Assembly (NCBI GenBank): GCA_007922305.1
Contig: ML677365.1
Span: forward strand, 13,229,931-13,293,930
From: Dermatemys mawii
Lineage: Eukaryota; Chordata; Testudines; Dermatemydidae
Length of the DNA stretch: 64,000 bases
Direction of reading: 5' to 3'
The position numbers and the translations under genes are program-made. The notes beneath the pieces are model-generated. The model did no database searches. It was not told the DNA's origin and saw only the letters and a list, made by a program, of their open reading frames with translations. The stretch's first letter is position 1; each line of letters begins with the position of its first letter. Below, piece after piece: positions 1 to 11,740 of the stretch.

Positions 1-388
1 AGGAGTACAAGACCCAATGAAAGTCTGTGGGATTTGTGTTCCTAAGTCACTTAAGTGTTTTTGACTATCCAACCCCTGGCATTTATGGGCTGTTTAATAT
101 AATCTAAATGAGAAATCAGCAGTACCAGGATTGTTGGTCTCATCAAAAGGACAGGTTTTAAATATAAAACTTCTCTTCGTGGTAATAGTCCGAACCAGTA
201 ACCCACTGAAAACTTGTTTTAAGAGTGAAAAAGCTGAATAACACCACAATATATTTACAGCATACAGTAATAGAAAAGATACTCTTGTTTTAACTGTTGC
301 TTTCTTCTGCTTTAAAGTATTTTTAAATGCTTTTTTCTGCTTTAAAGTATGTTTTAAAATCCTCTCCCCTTTTGCTACTTCATCATAG

Positions 389-502
389 GTTGAACTTATC
401 TCCAATGGTGTAAATATACCAGTCACTCCTCAGAATGTTTATGAATATGTCCGGAAATATGCAGAACACAGAATGTTGGTAGTAGCAGAACAACCTCTAC
501 AT
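389..502 (+). CDS. UBR5: UBR5 coding exon (4th from end)
   Basis: This 114-nt exon has an AG acceptor at 387-388 and a GTAAGT donor at 503. It reads in phase 0 through 38 codons, beginning VELISNGVNIPVTPQ and ending VVAEQPLH. It encodes part of the HECT N-lobe/C-lobe region. It joins the next exon without splitting a codon. Confidence 0.96.
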
Positions 503-1284
503 GTAAGTGCTTTGTATTGTTTTGGAATGATGCTGTCAATTTCTGCATATGCCATGTTCCATTCCAAACTGTCCAACTTCTGAAAGGTATTAATCTTTGT
601 TTCTTGTTACACAGTTGCTAACTTAATTATATGGAGACCTTGATTACCCTAAAAGCTCATTTGAATAGACAGAAGAATATAAATTCAAAGGAAGAATTAA
701 GTGACTAGTTCAACTTTAGCATTTACATATAGATTAAAAAAAGATTCATATCTTGAGTGTACATAACGTATACTGGGGAAATACTTATCTTCAAAGACAT
801 AGGCATTCTGTAAAATCTTCCGTTTTTCTATATTTCTTTGTCATCCTAAATTTATTTAATCTCTTAGCTCAGAGATTTAACAAGCCAAATGCTAACAGCA
901 TAAAGTCACTGCAGCTTCTGGCCCCCTTATGCCTGCTCTGTGCAAGACCTGCCTGGCTAGTGATAGCAGAATTTTTGTTCTTGCCATTGTTGATCTTTTT
1001 AACAAAAAACATGATCAGAATCTGTCAAATTCTATTAAAAGTAAAACTTGGTCTTCTTTTTAGAAGCCTGTTTTGAAATAAAAGATTAGATATAAAAATA
1101 TTTGCTTTGTGATAATTGATTCAGTGTTTAGGGCAATTTACTGGACTGCTTAACTGTTTCCAACAATTGTAGGCCATAGGATGTTAGACTTGAAATTATA
1201 TTGTCCTTACTGTCATTTGCCTCCCCACCTTCCCGTGTCCTAAATTGCAGTTCTGACATGATTTCAGTTAGTATCTCCTGAATA

Positions 1285-1960
1285 TTCATTTCAAGAACAT
1301 CATAATGGCCATAGTAGGTCAGACCAATGGTTCTCAAGCCCAGTATCCTATTATCCAACAGTGTCTGGTGCCAGATGCTTCACAGGGAGTGAACAGAACA
1401 GGGGATTGAGTGATCCATCCCCTGTCATCCAGTCCTGGCTTCTGGCAGTTAGAGGTTTAGGGACACCCCGAGCATGGGGTTGCACTCTGACCATCTTGGC
1501 TAACAGCTGTTGATGGACCTGTTCTCTGTTAAATTATCTAATTATATTTGAACTTGGTTATAGTTTTGACCTTCAAAATTCCCTGGCAATGAGTGCTATG
1601 GGTTGAAAGAAGTACTTCTTCACATAATGCAATGTGTTGTTTGTTTATAAAATTGGCTGCCTATTAATTTCATGAAGTGACCTCTGATTCATGTGTTAGG
1701 GAAGTGTTATTTACCCTCTTTACTTACTGATTTTGTCCACACCATTCATGGTATTATAGACCTCTATCTATCTATCTTATATAAAAATCTCTCTCTCCCT
1801 CTCCCTTCCCCCCATCTCCCTCCCCCGCCATCTCCCTCAGTTGTCTCTTTTCTAAGATGAAGAGTCCTGATCTTTTTAACCTCTTCTCATATGGAATCTG
1901 TCCATACTCCTCATTTTAGTGGCTTTCTAGCGAGATACAGCTACAGCATTAGTTTCTAGG
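1285..1960 (-). mobile_element. CR1-clade LINE 3' region, antisense, degraded
   Basis: The stretch around 1300-1530 is the reverse complement of the LINE tail seen in forward orientation at about 53990-54225. Shared words include the complement of 'gaccatactgggtcag'-type text, 'atccatcccctgtc' and 'ggctaacagctgttgatgg'. The remaining portion to about 1960 continues as the less conserved upstream part of the same tail. A pyrimidine microsatellite interrupts it. It is strongly diverged and has no coding capacity. Confidence 0.7.
1756..1850. repeat. Pyrimidine-rich microsatellite
   Basis: CTAT units run into CTCTCTCCC-type units and a C-rich run, giving a strand-asymmetric polypyrimidine tract of about 95 bp. 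It sits inside the antisense LINE remnant. It is simple-sequence DNA. Confidence 0.85.
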
Positions 1961-2448
1961 TCTAGTAATTCTCAGTGGCAGATTTTTAAAGCAGCATCAT
2001 AATTCAAGGAAGTGGGAATTTGGGGTAGAGGGCAGCAAGGTAATAAAAAGAATTGTGGATATATTGTAACTGACTAGGGCATAGAAAAAATAGCTATATT
2101 GAAAAATTCAAATTCCAGTGAGAGAGAGGGAAAGAGCGAGCACTTGTTTGTACTACCTGTGGTTTGCACGGTGCCAGCCTTAAAAATGATTGTCACTCGT
2201 TCCCTCAGTCTAGCAATGCTTATTACTAGTGTATGCCTGAGTGTTGCAAGCTCTAGGCCGTGGGCCCAGATAGCTTCCATTCAAAAAGGCATTTTTACCA
2301 TTTGCGATTGAACATGAAAGAGGTGAATGGCCAAGAGGAAAATTAACTGATATTTGTGAGCTGTGAACTTCCTTGTATGTAGCTTCTCAGAGATGCACTT
2401 AAACAGTAACAAAGGTGGTCAGTATAAAGTGAATCGTGACTCTTTCAG

Positions 2449-2593
2449 GCAATGAGGAAAGGTCTGCTGGATGTGCTTCCAAAGAATTCATTAGAAGACT
2501 TGACAGCAGAAGATTTCAGGCTTTTGGTAAACGGCTGTGGTGAAGTAAATGTGCAAATGCTGATCAGCTTTACCTCTTTCAATGATGAGTCAG
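2449..2593 (+). CDS. UBR5: UBR5 coding exon (3rd from end)
   Basis: This 145-nt exon has acceptor TTTCAG and donor GTATGA. It encodes AMRKGLLDVLPKNSLEDLTA onward to FTSFNDES plus the first base of a glycine codon (phase 1). This is the most easily recognised HECT segment in the window (LTAEDFRLLVNGCGEVN). Confidence 0.97.
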
Positions 2594-3278
2594 GTATGAA
2601 ATACATAGTCTGTTTAGGAAATGAGCTTTACAGCTAGAAGTTTAGCATTATTCACCTGTCTGTCCTTTATGTAGAGATGGATAGCAAGATAATTTTTTCA
2701 ACTTTTTTCTAAGCTTAAAACCAACTCTGTTCATTGACCTTAATGAATGGCTCTAAATATAATGTTAAAAGGATTTTCTGTGTTCCAGAAACTATTATTT
2801 GCCACCTTTAAGAATCTTTACCTCAAAATGGAAGAGTACAATACACAACTCTTTCCAGGGTACAGCCTCAGTATCGCTATATAAATAATCCATCAGAATG
2901 CAAGGAGAGCAAATTAGGGATTGTGCTATTTTTTCCTGCCAAATCCTGGCCTGACCATATATTTAGAGTTATGATTGATGTAGTGTAATAATATTAAAGC
3001 AATATTTCATTCACCTGTTACAAACTTAGATACAACTAGTTAGTAAATCATTTGGTGTCTTAATTTTATTAGTTGTTTACACCAGTGTTCTTCAGTCTAG
3101 TCCTTTTAATACAAATACTTTTGAATGTGTGTTTGGCATAGCATTGTCCTTGTTCCTGGTGTGCAGGTTTTGTAGGAAGGGATGGTGACACTAAGTAGTT
3201 TACTTGCTGATATGTATAAATCGTGTGTTCTAAATGTTCATTATCATACATTTAATTTAATTATTCTGTTTCAAACAG
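2594..3278. other. UBR5 intron, no feature
   Basis: This AT-rich intron of 685 bp runs from GTATGA to CAAACAG. I see no repeat or coding signal in it. Confidence 0.8.
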
Positions 3279-3364
3279 GAGAAAATGCTGAGAAGCTTCT
3301 GCAGTTCAAGCGTTGGTTTTGGTCTATAGTTGAGAAGATGAGTATGACAGAAAGACAAGATCTA
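3279..3364 (+). CDS. UBR5: UBR5 coding exon (2nd from end)
   Basis: This 86-nt exon has acceptor AAACAG and donor GTAAGT. It completes the split glycine codon and reads ENAEKLLQFKRWFWSIVEK onward, ending TERQDL at a codon boundary. Confidence 0.97.
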
Positions 3365-3729
3365 GTAAGTTTTGTCCTTCCCCTATAAAAGGTTGCCTAA
3401 TACTGTTTTTCAACAATCAGTATTGCTTTTCAGATTTTTTTCTTTTAACTGGAAAGGTTTCCTACACTGGTAGAGTGGCAAAGTAAGTATTAGGGAGTTA
3501 GTACACTAGGCTTTCAACTCTGGAGACTGAACATGAAAGCTAGGTTTGAAAAATTAATATTGGTGTATCTTTCATTGTTCATATCTCAGAACTCTCAAGC
3601 ACGTATGCAGTCCCTGTTTGAGAAATTCATACTGAGTAACAGGTGATCAGAAGATCAGGTTTGAGTTGCATCTATAGAGGACTGAAAAAGTTTGCTGCTT
3701 GTGCACTGTATTCACCCACTTTTTTAAAA

Positions 3730-3935
3730 TGTTCTCTTTTTCTTCTAGTTGTTGCTCATGTATATTCCACAATAAGTGTGTGTGCTCACCACATGCGCTA
3801 GTGGTGAGCGCACACACTTTTTTCCCCTAGCAGTACCTGTAGGGGAGTGCCCCTAGTAACCGCTGGAGTGGCGCCTCCATGGTGTGGTATAAGGGGTGCT
3901 GTGCGCTCCCCCCACCCTCAGTTCCTTCTTGCCCC
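3730..3935 (+). repeat. DIRS left inverted terminal repeat
   Basis: This pairs with the reverse complement of about 6785-6990 over roughly 200 bp with scattered mismatches. It also contains its own short hairpin: the gtgtgtgctcacca word near 3776 is echoed inverted near 3802 (tggtgagcgcacac). Confidence 0.8.
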
Positions 3936-4818
3936 CAGTGAAGGTGCTTCAGAACTGCTCTGCTCCGCTCCAGCTTTGCTGCAGCTTGTCCCCAGATCTC
4001 TTGTTCGTTCAGCGTATGGTACTTTGTAGTTAGTTTGGTTTAGTTTAGTTAGGGTACCTGGGCCAGGGCATGCCCCATGTCCCAGGTTTTAAGTCGTGTG
4101 ACACTTGTAGGTGACCGATGCCAGTGAATGATCTGCACGTGGACTGTTTACACTGTTTGGGTGGAAACCCATCTCAGCAATTGCTACAAGATTTCCAAGT
4201 TATTCAAGCCTCGGACCGAGAGAGAGACACGTTAGGCTCCAGGCCATCTGCTAGAGTCGGGACCAGGTACCACAGTGTCAGTGCGTGGCAGTCCCTGGTG
4301 CCAGCTAAGAAGAGGCCTTCTCCACCACGGCAAGACTAGGGGAGAGGTTAGACCCATGTTGGCAGTCCTCGGTCCCTATCGGTTTCTAGGCTTCCGACTC
4401 AGGTTGAGCGGAGTAGCCCGGCGCATTCAGAGCAGACTTCCCTGGATGTCTGGATGGCCTCCATGCCAGAGGATATGCAAGCAGCCTGGGACATTATGTC
4501 CATGCCAGTACCAGGAGCACCGCCAATGTTTGCCCCACTGCCCAGAAGCAAGCTGCCGCTGGGAACTCTGCAGTCGCCTCCGACTCTGTACCGGTGGAGG
4601 GAATGTTCCCGATGCCATTCTCCGCTCAGTGACCGTTCTGTGCATAGTTCACGTGGGTCTCTGTCGACTCCCACCAGGTTGTCTTGTGGGGTTCCATCTG
4701 ACAGAGACTCAGGGTACCGCTCTGCCTCAAGGAGCAGATGCCAATGAGACTGAAGCAGACATAGTTGAAGGTCCTCGTCTTGGAGGGGCTATTGTAGCCG
4801 GTTACGACATGGACATCG

Positions 4819-5535
4819 GTGCCGTTCCCATTGGTCATCTTGCTTCAGGACCCCACTACAGCACCACCCTCGCAGCCCCAGGCATCGATCGCAGAGAAGG
4901 TGGAGGAGCCCTTGGTCTCCCTTTTTAACGTCCTGTCCACCTTGGTACCGGGCAGGGTGGCCTTCCCTCTCCACAAAGGGGTGGTGAAAATTTCAAATGG
5001 TCTGTGGCAAACTCCATCCTCATTGGCCCCCATCACTAAGAGAATGGAATGCAAGTATTTTGTGTCTGCCAGAGGACATGGATATCAGGAGCAGGGTTGG
5101 TGTACAAACTCCCTGGGGATCAAGTCGGTCAATCACCGGGAGTGGCAGGGCCAACCAGCCCCTATTCCAAAAAATAAGGATTCTAGCAGGCTGGATTCGT
5201 TTGGGAGAAAGATTTATTCGTACTTGAGCTTCCAGTTACAGATGGCGAACCATCAGGCTTTCCTGGGCTGGTATGAGTTCAATCTGTGGGACACTCTGCC
5301 CAAATTTGAGGATTCCCTCCAGGAGCCTGACAGGAAGGAGTTCAAAGCACAGGTGGAGGAGGGTACAGCAGCTGCCAGGGCAACCCTGCAGGCAGCATCT
5401 GATGTGGTGGACGTGGCCATGGCTTCTGTGGTGTCCATGAGAAGAGCGTCGTGGCTCCTGTTCTCTGGGCTGGCCAGTTACGTTCAGACCTCCTTGCAGG
5501 ACCTGAAAGACTCCCCCATCACTCTTCACTCCTAG
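4819..5535 (+). pseudogene. DIRS Gag-like ORF fragment
   Basis: This open frame of 238 codons carries the region recognised in DIRS first ORFs: a FQLQMANHQAFLGWYEFNLW-type helix and the RRASWLLFSGLASYVQ segment. The upstream part of the same protein, beginning near 4105 with a D-H-x-x-C-x-x-C-L-G motif (LHVDCLHCLGG), is in another frame. So the Gag gene is broken by frameshifts. No function is expected. Confidence 0.75.
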
Positions 5536-5797
5536 GCCTCTATGTTCTGGCTCTGGCTAAACCTAAGTTTAAGCCACAGCAGGCTCCCACCCAGGCCACT
5601 CACTCTGAATACGAGCCCCCTTCTTATAGTCCTGCATCTTTTTATTAGCTCCTGCAATGGCAGTCTCGGCCTGCCCCCGCAGCCTAGGTCCTCCAAGGGC
5701 AAACAGGCGCGGGAAATGGAGGTTTTGACAGGACGCCTGGGGGTGAACTACCAGTTCTTATTAGGGATTCACCCACAATAAATCTTCCCTTCTGGTT

Positions 5798-6631
5798 GTG
5801 TGCTTTCCTCCTAGAATGGTCCTGGCTAACCTCGGACCGATGGGTCCTCCTCACCATCTCCCAGGGTTACACCCTCAAGTTTACCTCCACGCTGCCCAAC
5901 CTCCCTCTGTCCCCATCCCGAAGGCCAAAGGGGGACTCAGGCCCATCCTGGACCTGCAAGACCTGAACCAGTATGTGGTAAAGCTCAAGTTCCGCATGGT
6001 CTCCCTGGCCTCCATCATTCCCTTCCTGGATCCCAGGGACTGGTACACTGCCCTTGATTTGCAGGATGCATACTTCCACATTCATATATTTGAAGGGCAC
6101 AGACACTTACTCCATTTCACAGTTGGGCAGGAACACTACCAATTTATGGTCCTCCCGTTTGGCCTGTCCACTGTCCCCAGAGTGCTTAGAAAGTGTAAGT
6201 CAGTGGTGGTGGCCTACCTTAGGCGCCATGGGGTCCAGATCATCCCCTGTCTGGATAACTGGCTAGTCAAGTGCTGCTCCTGGTCGCAGGTGTGGAATCA
6301 AGTGGCACTCCTTCTGTTCATGTGCGTCACTCTGGGCCTGTTGGTAAATGACAGCAAGTCCATGTTTGTCTTGGTACAATGCATAGAGTTCATCGGTGCA
6401 GTTCTGGATGCCACGTTGGCCAGAGCCTCCCTCCCACCAGACAGGTTTGAGACCATGAAGGGGCTCATTGATAGGATCAAGAGGTTTTTGGCCCATGTTC
6501 CCATTCAGGACATTTGTAGGGCTGCCATGTGGTCTTCAGTTCACACTTTCACCTCACATTATGCAATCATCTCCCAAACCAGGGATGATGCTGGGTTTGG
6601 CAGGGCTATATTCTGTCCTGAAAATTTGTGA
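5798..6631 (+). pseudogene. DIRS reverse transcriptase joined to recombinase tail
   Basis: This open frame of 277 codons has DIRS-type reverse transcriptase motifs: KAKGGLRPILDLQDLNQYV near residues 43-61, WYTALDLQDAYFHI near 86-99, and FMVLPFGLSTVPRV. The active-site box, normally LDD, reads CLDNWLV near residues 151-157, so the second catalytic aspartate is Asn. After about residue 235 the frame passes directly into IQDICRAAMWSSVHTFTSHY, which resembles the C-terminal end of the DIRS tyrosine recombinase. An in-frame internal deletion therefore removed RNase H and most of the recombinase. The protein should be catalytically dead. Confidence 0.82.
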
Positions 6632-7654
6632 ACTCCTACCCGCCTTCAACAGATACAGCTTTGAGTCGCCTAATGTGGAATACACATGAGCAATCACTCA
6701 AAGAAGAAAAGACAGTTACCTTTCGTAACTGGTGTTCTTCAAGATGTTACTCATGTCTGTTCCACATCCCGCCCTCCTTCCCTTCTGTCAGAGTTGTCTG
6801 GCAAGAAGGAACTGAGGGTGGGGGAGAGCGTGCAGTGCTCCTAATACCATGCCATGGAGACGCTACTCTGGAGGTCACCTGGGGTGCTCCCCTACAGGTA
6901 CTGGTAGAGGAAAAACTTGTGACACTGGTGCACATGGCGAGCACGCACATCTACGGTGGAATGGACATGAGCAACACATCTCAGAGAACACAAGTTATGG
7001 AAAAGATAACTGTCTTTTTGGATCACTTCAGTGATGTGAACCTTCTCATTTTTGAGTGAACTCCACAAAAAGGAAAACCAGGACTGGTGTAAAAAACAGA
7101 AAATCTATAGCAGAGTGGTTTAGGCAAAGAAAACTCAGGGTGTAATGCAGTATTCACTTTGTTCTACAAGAGAATATTTCACATTTCAAATAGTTTTCAA
7201 GAAAACTTTTGGTATTGCAATTGCTAGCTATTAATGCATTTGGTATCAGTGCTATATTTTCTAGTAACTGGATTGAGAGAAAATGGCTAATTAGATTATA
7301 TAAAAAAGTTTCTGATAAACAGACAGACATCCTCTTCCCAAAAGGATGGGAAATCCCAACTTCCTGCACCAAGATGTGGTTAATATCATTTGGAGGGTGT
7401 TGCTTCTTTTGATAAGTTGCTTTGATTAAAGATGGTGTTATATATTTGTAGTTGAGAGAAGAGAGGAAATGACTGGGAGTATAACATTCTCGTAATAGTA
7501 CACAGTGCAACCACTGAGTCTCTACACTACAGGGAATGTTCAAGCACCATGACTGCCCTGTGACTTTCCCATTTTACTCATGTCAAAATAATGCTCAGTA
7601 TGTGATACCAATGTTTGTAGCGTGGAGTCAGTTTAAATATTTCTGGTTTTTTAG

Positions 7655-7867
7655 GTATACTTTTGGACATCAAGCCCATCATTGCCTGCCAGTGAGGAGG
7701 GATTCCAGCCCATGCCATCCATCACAATAAGACCACCAGATGACCAACATCTCCCTACAGCAAACACTTGCATTTCTCGCCTTTATGTCCCACTCTATTC
7801 CTCTAAACAGATTCTGAAACAGAAATTGTTACTCGCCATTAAGACCAAGAATTTTGGTTTTGTGTAG
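7655..7867 (+). CDS. UBR5: UBR5 last coding exon with catalytic Cys
   Basis: Acceptor TTTTTTAG is followed by 213 nt ending in TAG at 7865-7867. It encodes 70 residues, from [18 protein letters not shown] to [13 protein letters not shown]. The HECT thioester cysteine lies in [12 protein letters not shown]. The acidic-proline loop ([10 protein letters not shown]) before it matches the vertebrate protein. Nothing is disrupted. Confidence 0.97.
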   Translation, partial: VYFWTSSPSLPASEEGFQPMPSITIRPPDDQHLPTANTCISRLYVPLYSSKQILKQKLLLAIKTKNFGFV

Positions 7868-8805
7868 AGTATAAAAAGTGTGTATTGCTGTGTAATATTA
7901 CTAGCTAAGTTTTGTAGATTTTTCCATTTGTCTATAAAAGTTTATGAAAGTTAATGCTGTCATACCCCTGGTGGTACTTTATTGATTAAATGCAAACATT
8001 CCTGTACTAAGTTTGTAACCTACAGGCCTAAGAAGCACTAGCAATGTTTGACTGTAACAGTTCGCTAGTCAATAACTTCTTGGCCTAACCCCAGCCAAAG
8101 ATGACAGCAGAACAATATAATTTACACTGTGATTTATCTTTTTGCTGAGGGAAAATATGTAAAATGTTCAGAAAATTCACTGCTGCCTTTGTGAAAAGTG
8201 TTTCAGCAAAGGTTCTTGTATAGAGGGAGTAGGGAATTTCAAAATAAAAAATTAAGTATGTTCTGTGTTTTATTAACTTTTTTTATGGTGATTAATTTGT
8301 GGTTGGCTGCAGTTGTGTATCATGTATATTGAACTTGTAAAAAGTTCTTCACAGTTCAGATCTAAGAGTTGGAATCATTCACTTTTACTTATGAAACCAC
8401 TTTCATTGGAATTTCTGTTCTGATTGCATTGAACTCTGGCACATTAGATCCCATCACTAATATTTTGCATGTAATCTATACCTTTAGTGAGGGTTTTGTA
8501 CATATGATGAGACCAGTGCACATTATTTCATAGTTCACAATCAACATTTTTGTATCCCTATTTCAGTAAGCAGTCAGGAGATTGTTCCACTTCCAGTTCT
8601 AACCAGACACATGTACTGCAGTATCTCAACTGTGTAAACTCAGCCTGGGCACTTTCTGGTAACTGTAAAATGTTTATAAGATCATGATTATTGAAAATAC
8701 ATTTTGGAAAATTTTAATGTTCGTGAGCAGCTTAACTACTTTTGTATCTAGCCTTTTTTAATTATCTTGTTACAGTTTTTTAATAAAGAAATTATAGACA
8801 AAATA
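7868..8805 (+). other. UBR5: UBR5 3' UTR (inferred)
   Basis: This AT-rich, repeat-free stretch follows the stop codon and has several long T-rich runs. An AATAAA hexamer at 8782-8787 is a reasonable end signal, with a possible earlier A-rich variant near 8240 and a further AATAAA near 9153. The exact end is inferred. Confidence 0.65.
8782..8787 (+). promoter_or_regulatory. Candidate UBR5 polyadenylation signal
   Basis: A canonical AATAAA lies 915 bp after the UBR5 stop codon and is preceded by a T-rich element. Confidence 0.6.
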
Positions 8806-10261
8806 CCAAGTCATATTGAAGACACAATAGTTTTTATTTATGTAACTCTGAATATTTTAGCTTAATAACCTACACCAGACACAGTTGTCCGTTAAAAATC
8901 TCAATTTCTTAAGTGAAAAATTGATCCGCATCTGCATTATAAAATAAATAAATAATGGAAGCAATTCAGCCCACATTTTACAGTTAGCAGAGAATCCTGA
9001 ATGGAGCGAGCCAGGCAACCCCTTCTCTTCAAAAAATAAACAAATAAATAAATAAAAAAATAAAAAAATTTCTCCTCAATAATCAAAATGGATTGTGATG
9101 GAGTAAATCTGCAGATTCATTGTAGTGGGACCTACTGTATGTCCAATCCTTTTAATAAAGCGATTATTGGTTTTACAAGGGTAATCTTTGAACATATAGT
9201 AGCCTAATACTTTTGTCATTAAATTCTTAATGCTTTAATGATTTCTATTATAGAAGTTGGAAGGCCGTTAGTAAAGAGAGGAGCAACTTTGGCTGCTCTT
9301 GCTATCAAATACTGATGCTTACTAAGACTTAATAGACTAGACTGATGATGGGTTTTGATGAGACTTCGTTGTTCTCCTACTTTTCCCAGCACTCTGAGAC
9401 TCCATATTGCAATGACCTTTCCTTGCTGAGGGAGGTGCTAAACTGGATTCCCATCAAAACTGGTCAATGCCACTTTGAGTGCCAAGCGGAGGTGAATGGC
9501 CAAAAGTGACTTGAACTTCTTCCTTTTTCCTCCCTACCTAAAAATGCAGCATCCTGCTTCTGTAGCACCTCTAACTCTTGCATGCATGGAGGAGGGCTTG
9601 GGACCATAACTCTGATCACCATGTGTGCCACTTTGACTCTGAAGATTGTTTTGTAAGGCTAACTCTTCTAGACTTGCTTAGTTAAACTGCAGGTGCACCA
9701 AGTAAACCAGTAGAAATATTTCCACATGTATTAATGAAATAATACCATTCCCAAGAACAGCCTTCATAGGCAGGAGGGAGGTTTCAAGTGATTAGGTAAT
9801 GGGGACTGAATGTCTGGCATCTTGGATTCCGTTCCTGGATCTGCCACTGTGACCTTCAGCAAGTTATTTTAGACAAACCCTCAGCTCAAAGACTTAAACA
9901 TGAGCTGTACTGCTTTTACTAGAGTGTCGTTAAAGGAGTACAACCTCCCTGATGTGGGAGCAGTTACATATCCGTATAAAGGTGCTTTATACCAGTATAG
10001 CTATTCCTGTATGGAAAGGGACTACACTATACAGATATAAGGCACCTTTATGCTAGTGTAACTGTCCATGTTAGGGGTTGTACCAGTTTAAATATTTCAG
10101 TAAATAAATCACAGCCCTAATTGAAATAGTTAATATTGGTACAAAAACTGTAGATCAGGCCTCACAGTCCATAAAATAAAGAAGCTGCCTCCCTTAAAAA
10201 GCTTTGTGAGGCTTAATGATGTAAAACTCATTCAAGATCCTCAAATCAAAAGCCGTATGTA

Positions 10262-10372
10262 AGTGTAAAGTATTGTGTATATATGTATTGTGTGTATATG
10301 TATAAAAATGTATGTGTATGTATAACATATAAATATATGTTATATGTATATATATTTCTGTATATAGCATAA
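10262..10372. repeat. TA/TG-rich simple sequence
   Basis: Imperfect TGTATA/TATG units of about 110 bp include a local palindrome (acatataaatatatgt). It is simple repeat DNA and the short frame across it is meaningless. Confidence 0.8.
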
Positions 10373-11319
10373 ACATTTTTTAAAACCTGTACTGTATAGC
10401 TAGGAAGAAACTACACAGGTAACTAGTCTTATACAGTAGTTCACCATATATACACAGCCAAGGCACTCTGACATAAGCAGAGGGGTAAGCCAGAATAATT
10501 TATGTTGCCATCATTGACTTGAAATGTGTATGTTGCTTTATAAAATAGCTTTTCTCTGTATGGCATATTTAAGCAATATCAAGGTTTTTAATAAGAAAAA
10601 TGTTTATTAAAATCATACACCTTGTTTCTTTTTGACTTTAAGCCCTTCTGTTAGTTTATTTTTAAGATGCGGTAGAGAAATAAAAGAAAAAAAAGAGAAA
10701 AGTTTGTAATATTTCAGTTTTATGGCCTAATTCCTCAAGAGTTCATAATTCTCTTAGTAGTACAGCAGCCTCCAATAAAATGTCAACATTTGCCAACAGG
10801 TCAGTAGTTGGTTCCTATTGTAATGCTATACCACATCATGGTAACCTGGCGAATTCTGGATTTTAATGGTAGTCGTTGTTCAAAGAATCATACACTTTGC
10901 CTAAGTTAAATTTCATGTTGCATCCCTGTTCTGGGATTCTAGATTTTTAAAAATCTGGGTTTTTTCTCATACTTGGCTGGTTTAATTTCCCAGTTTGGCT
11001 TTGAAATGACAGCTGTTTTTTGCTATTGCAAGTGAGATTTCTGTTAGTTAAATCTAAAAATGGAGAGAAAAGCAATAGACTAGAAAATCTGCAAGCAAAA
11101 GTAAATGTGTTTTTCTTGCAGAATTTTAGTAATTTCAAACAGACATAACTGGATTTTACTCTTCTCTTCCAAAGATAAATGTGGGTTTTTTAAACTGTAA
11201 AATCATGAACTATGTACCAAACTAATGAGGTATTCTGATTTATTTAAAATTCACCCCTTCAAAGATGAGCAAGGCCAGAACATGTTAAAATGCCCTTCAT
11301 CTTTAATTCTATCATTCAA

Positions 11320-11740
11320 ATGAGGAAATAGACTGGATGACCTACATCACTTATCTCCCTGTAGTTGTACTGTTATCTATGGTAGGTACATCTACCAACC
11401 TTGGAATACCATTCCACAGCCTAATATATCCCAGAGTCAGGAAACTTTCCCAGCTATTCTACCTAAAATTTACTTTTGTAATGTCATCCTGTTATAACCA
11501 ATATGTAATATATATCATAATTGTACACCTTCCACTGTCCTAAATAGCTCCTTTTCATTATGTGTTTACACTCTTTAGATTTTTATCTCTCCCTTCCTTT
11601 GTCTCTTGACCAAGTTATGTATATTTAACTTTTAATTTTTTCCTCATTAGTCAGTCCTTCCAGCACTCTTAAAATCCTTGCTGCTTTTCTCTGAACTCCC
11701 TCCAATTTGTTTTTCTATTAGTGGTTTGCCCAGGACTGAT
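11320..11740 (-). mobile_element. Degraded antisense CR1-like LINE
   Basis: The region reads like the complement of CR1 3' sequence: 'ctttctctgaactcc-ctccaatttg' near 11690-11710 is the complement of the 'caaattggagag...cagag' block seen forward at 12830 and 18780. It is heavily diverged, and both ends are approximate. Confidence 0.55.

Larger units (their letters stand above)
503..2448. other. UBR5 intron with old antisense LINE remnant
   Basis: This intron is bounded by GTAAGT and TTTCAG. Most of its first 780 bp is AT-rich unique-looking sequence with no exon. Positions 1285-1960 hold a decayed antisense LINE 3' region, annotated separately. The rest shows no feature I can support. Confidence 0.8.
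3730..6990 (+). mobile_element. DIRS retrotransposon, internally deleted, in UBR5 last intron
   Basis: DIRS elements are tyrosine-recombinase retrotransposons with inverted terminal repeats and no target duplication. The left end (3730-3935) and right end (about 6785-6990) are inverted repeats of roughly 200 bp. Both contain 'gttgctcatgt' and 'agtacctgtaggggag' in opposite orientations, and the outermost words are tgttctct and agagaaca. Inside, in order, are a Gag-like N-terminal CxxC motif region (about 4105-4200), a Gag-like core (4819-5535), a reverse transcriptase frame (5798-6631) and an internal complementary region (about 6700-6790). RNase H, methyltransferase and most of the recombinase are missing, so 3.26 kb is far short of a full element. 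It is in sense orientation to UBR5. Confidence 0.88.
1..8805 (+). other. UBR5: UBR5 gene, 3' end (partial)
   Basis: UBR5 is a very large nuclear HECT-type E3 ubiquitin ligase (N-degron recognition, DNA-damage and transcription control). Only the last four coding exons are in the window: 389-502, 2449-2593, 3279-3364 and 7655-7867. Joined, they give 185 residues plus a stop, and phases agree at every junction (0, 1, 0). The product is the C-terminal part of the HECT domain, with the recognisable segments VYEYVRKYAEHRML, LTAEDFRLLVNGCGEVN, FTSFNDESG and [14 protein letters not shown]. The cysteine of TANTC is the thioester-forming residue of the family and is intact. The rest of the gene lies off the left edge. 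The last intron is swollen by a DIRS element. RRM2B follows on the same strand, as in human. Identification is by recognised sequence; I am very sure. Confidence 0.97.

Noticed and set aside
94..426. Minus-strand frame of 110 codons
   Set aside because: It overlaps a UBR5 exon and its intron on the opposite strand and has low-complexity Lys/Thr-rich content; no family match.
4275..4928. Open frame of 217 codons in the DIRS element
   Set aside because: Composition fits an off-frame reading of the Gag region; the recognisable Gag text is in the neighbouring frames.
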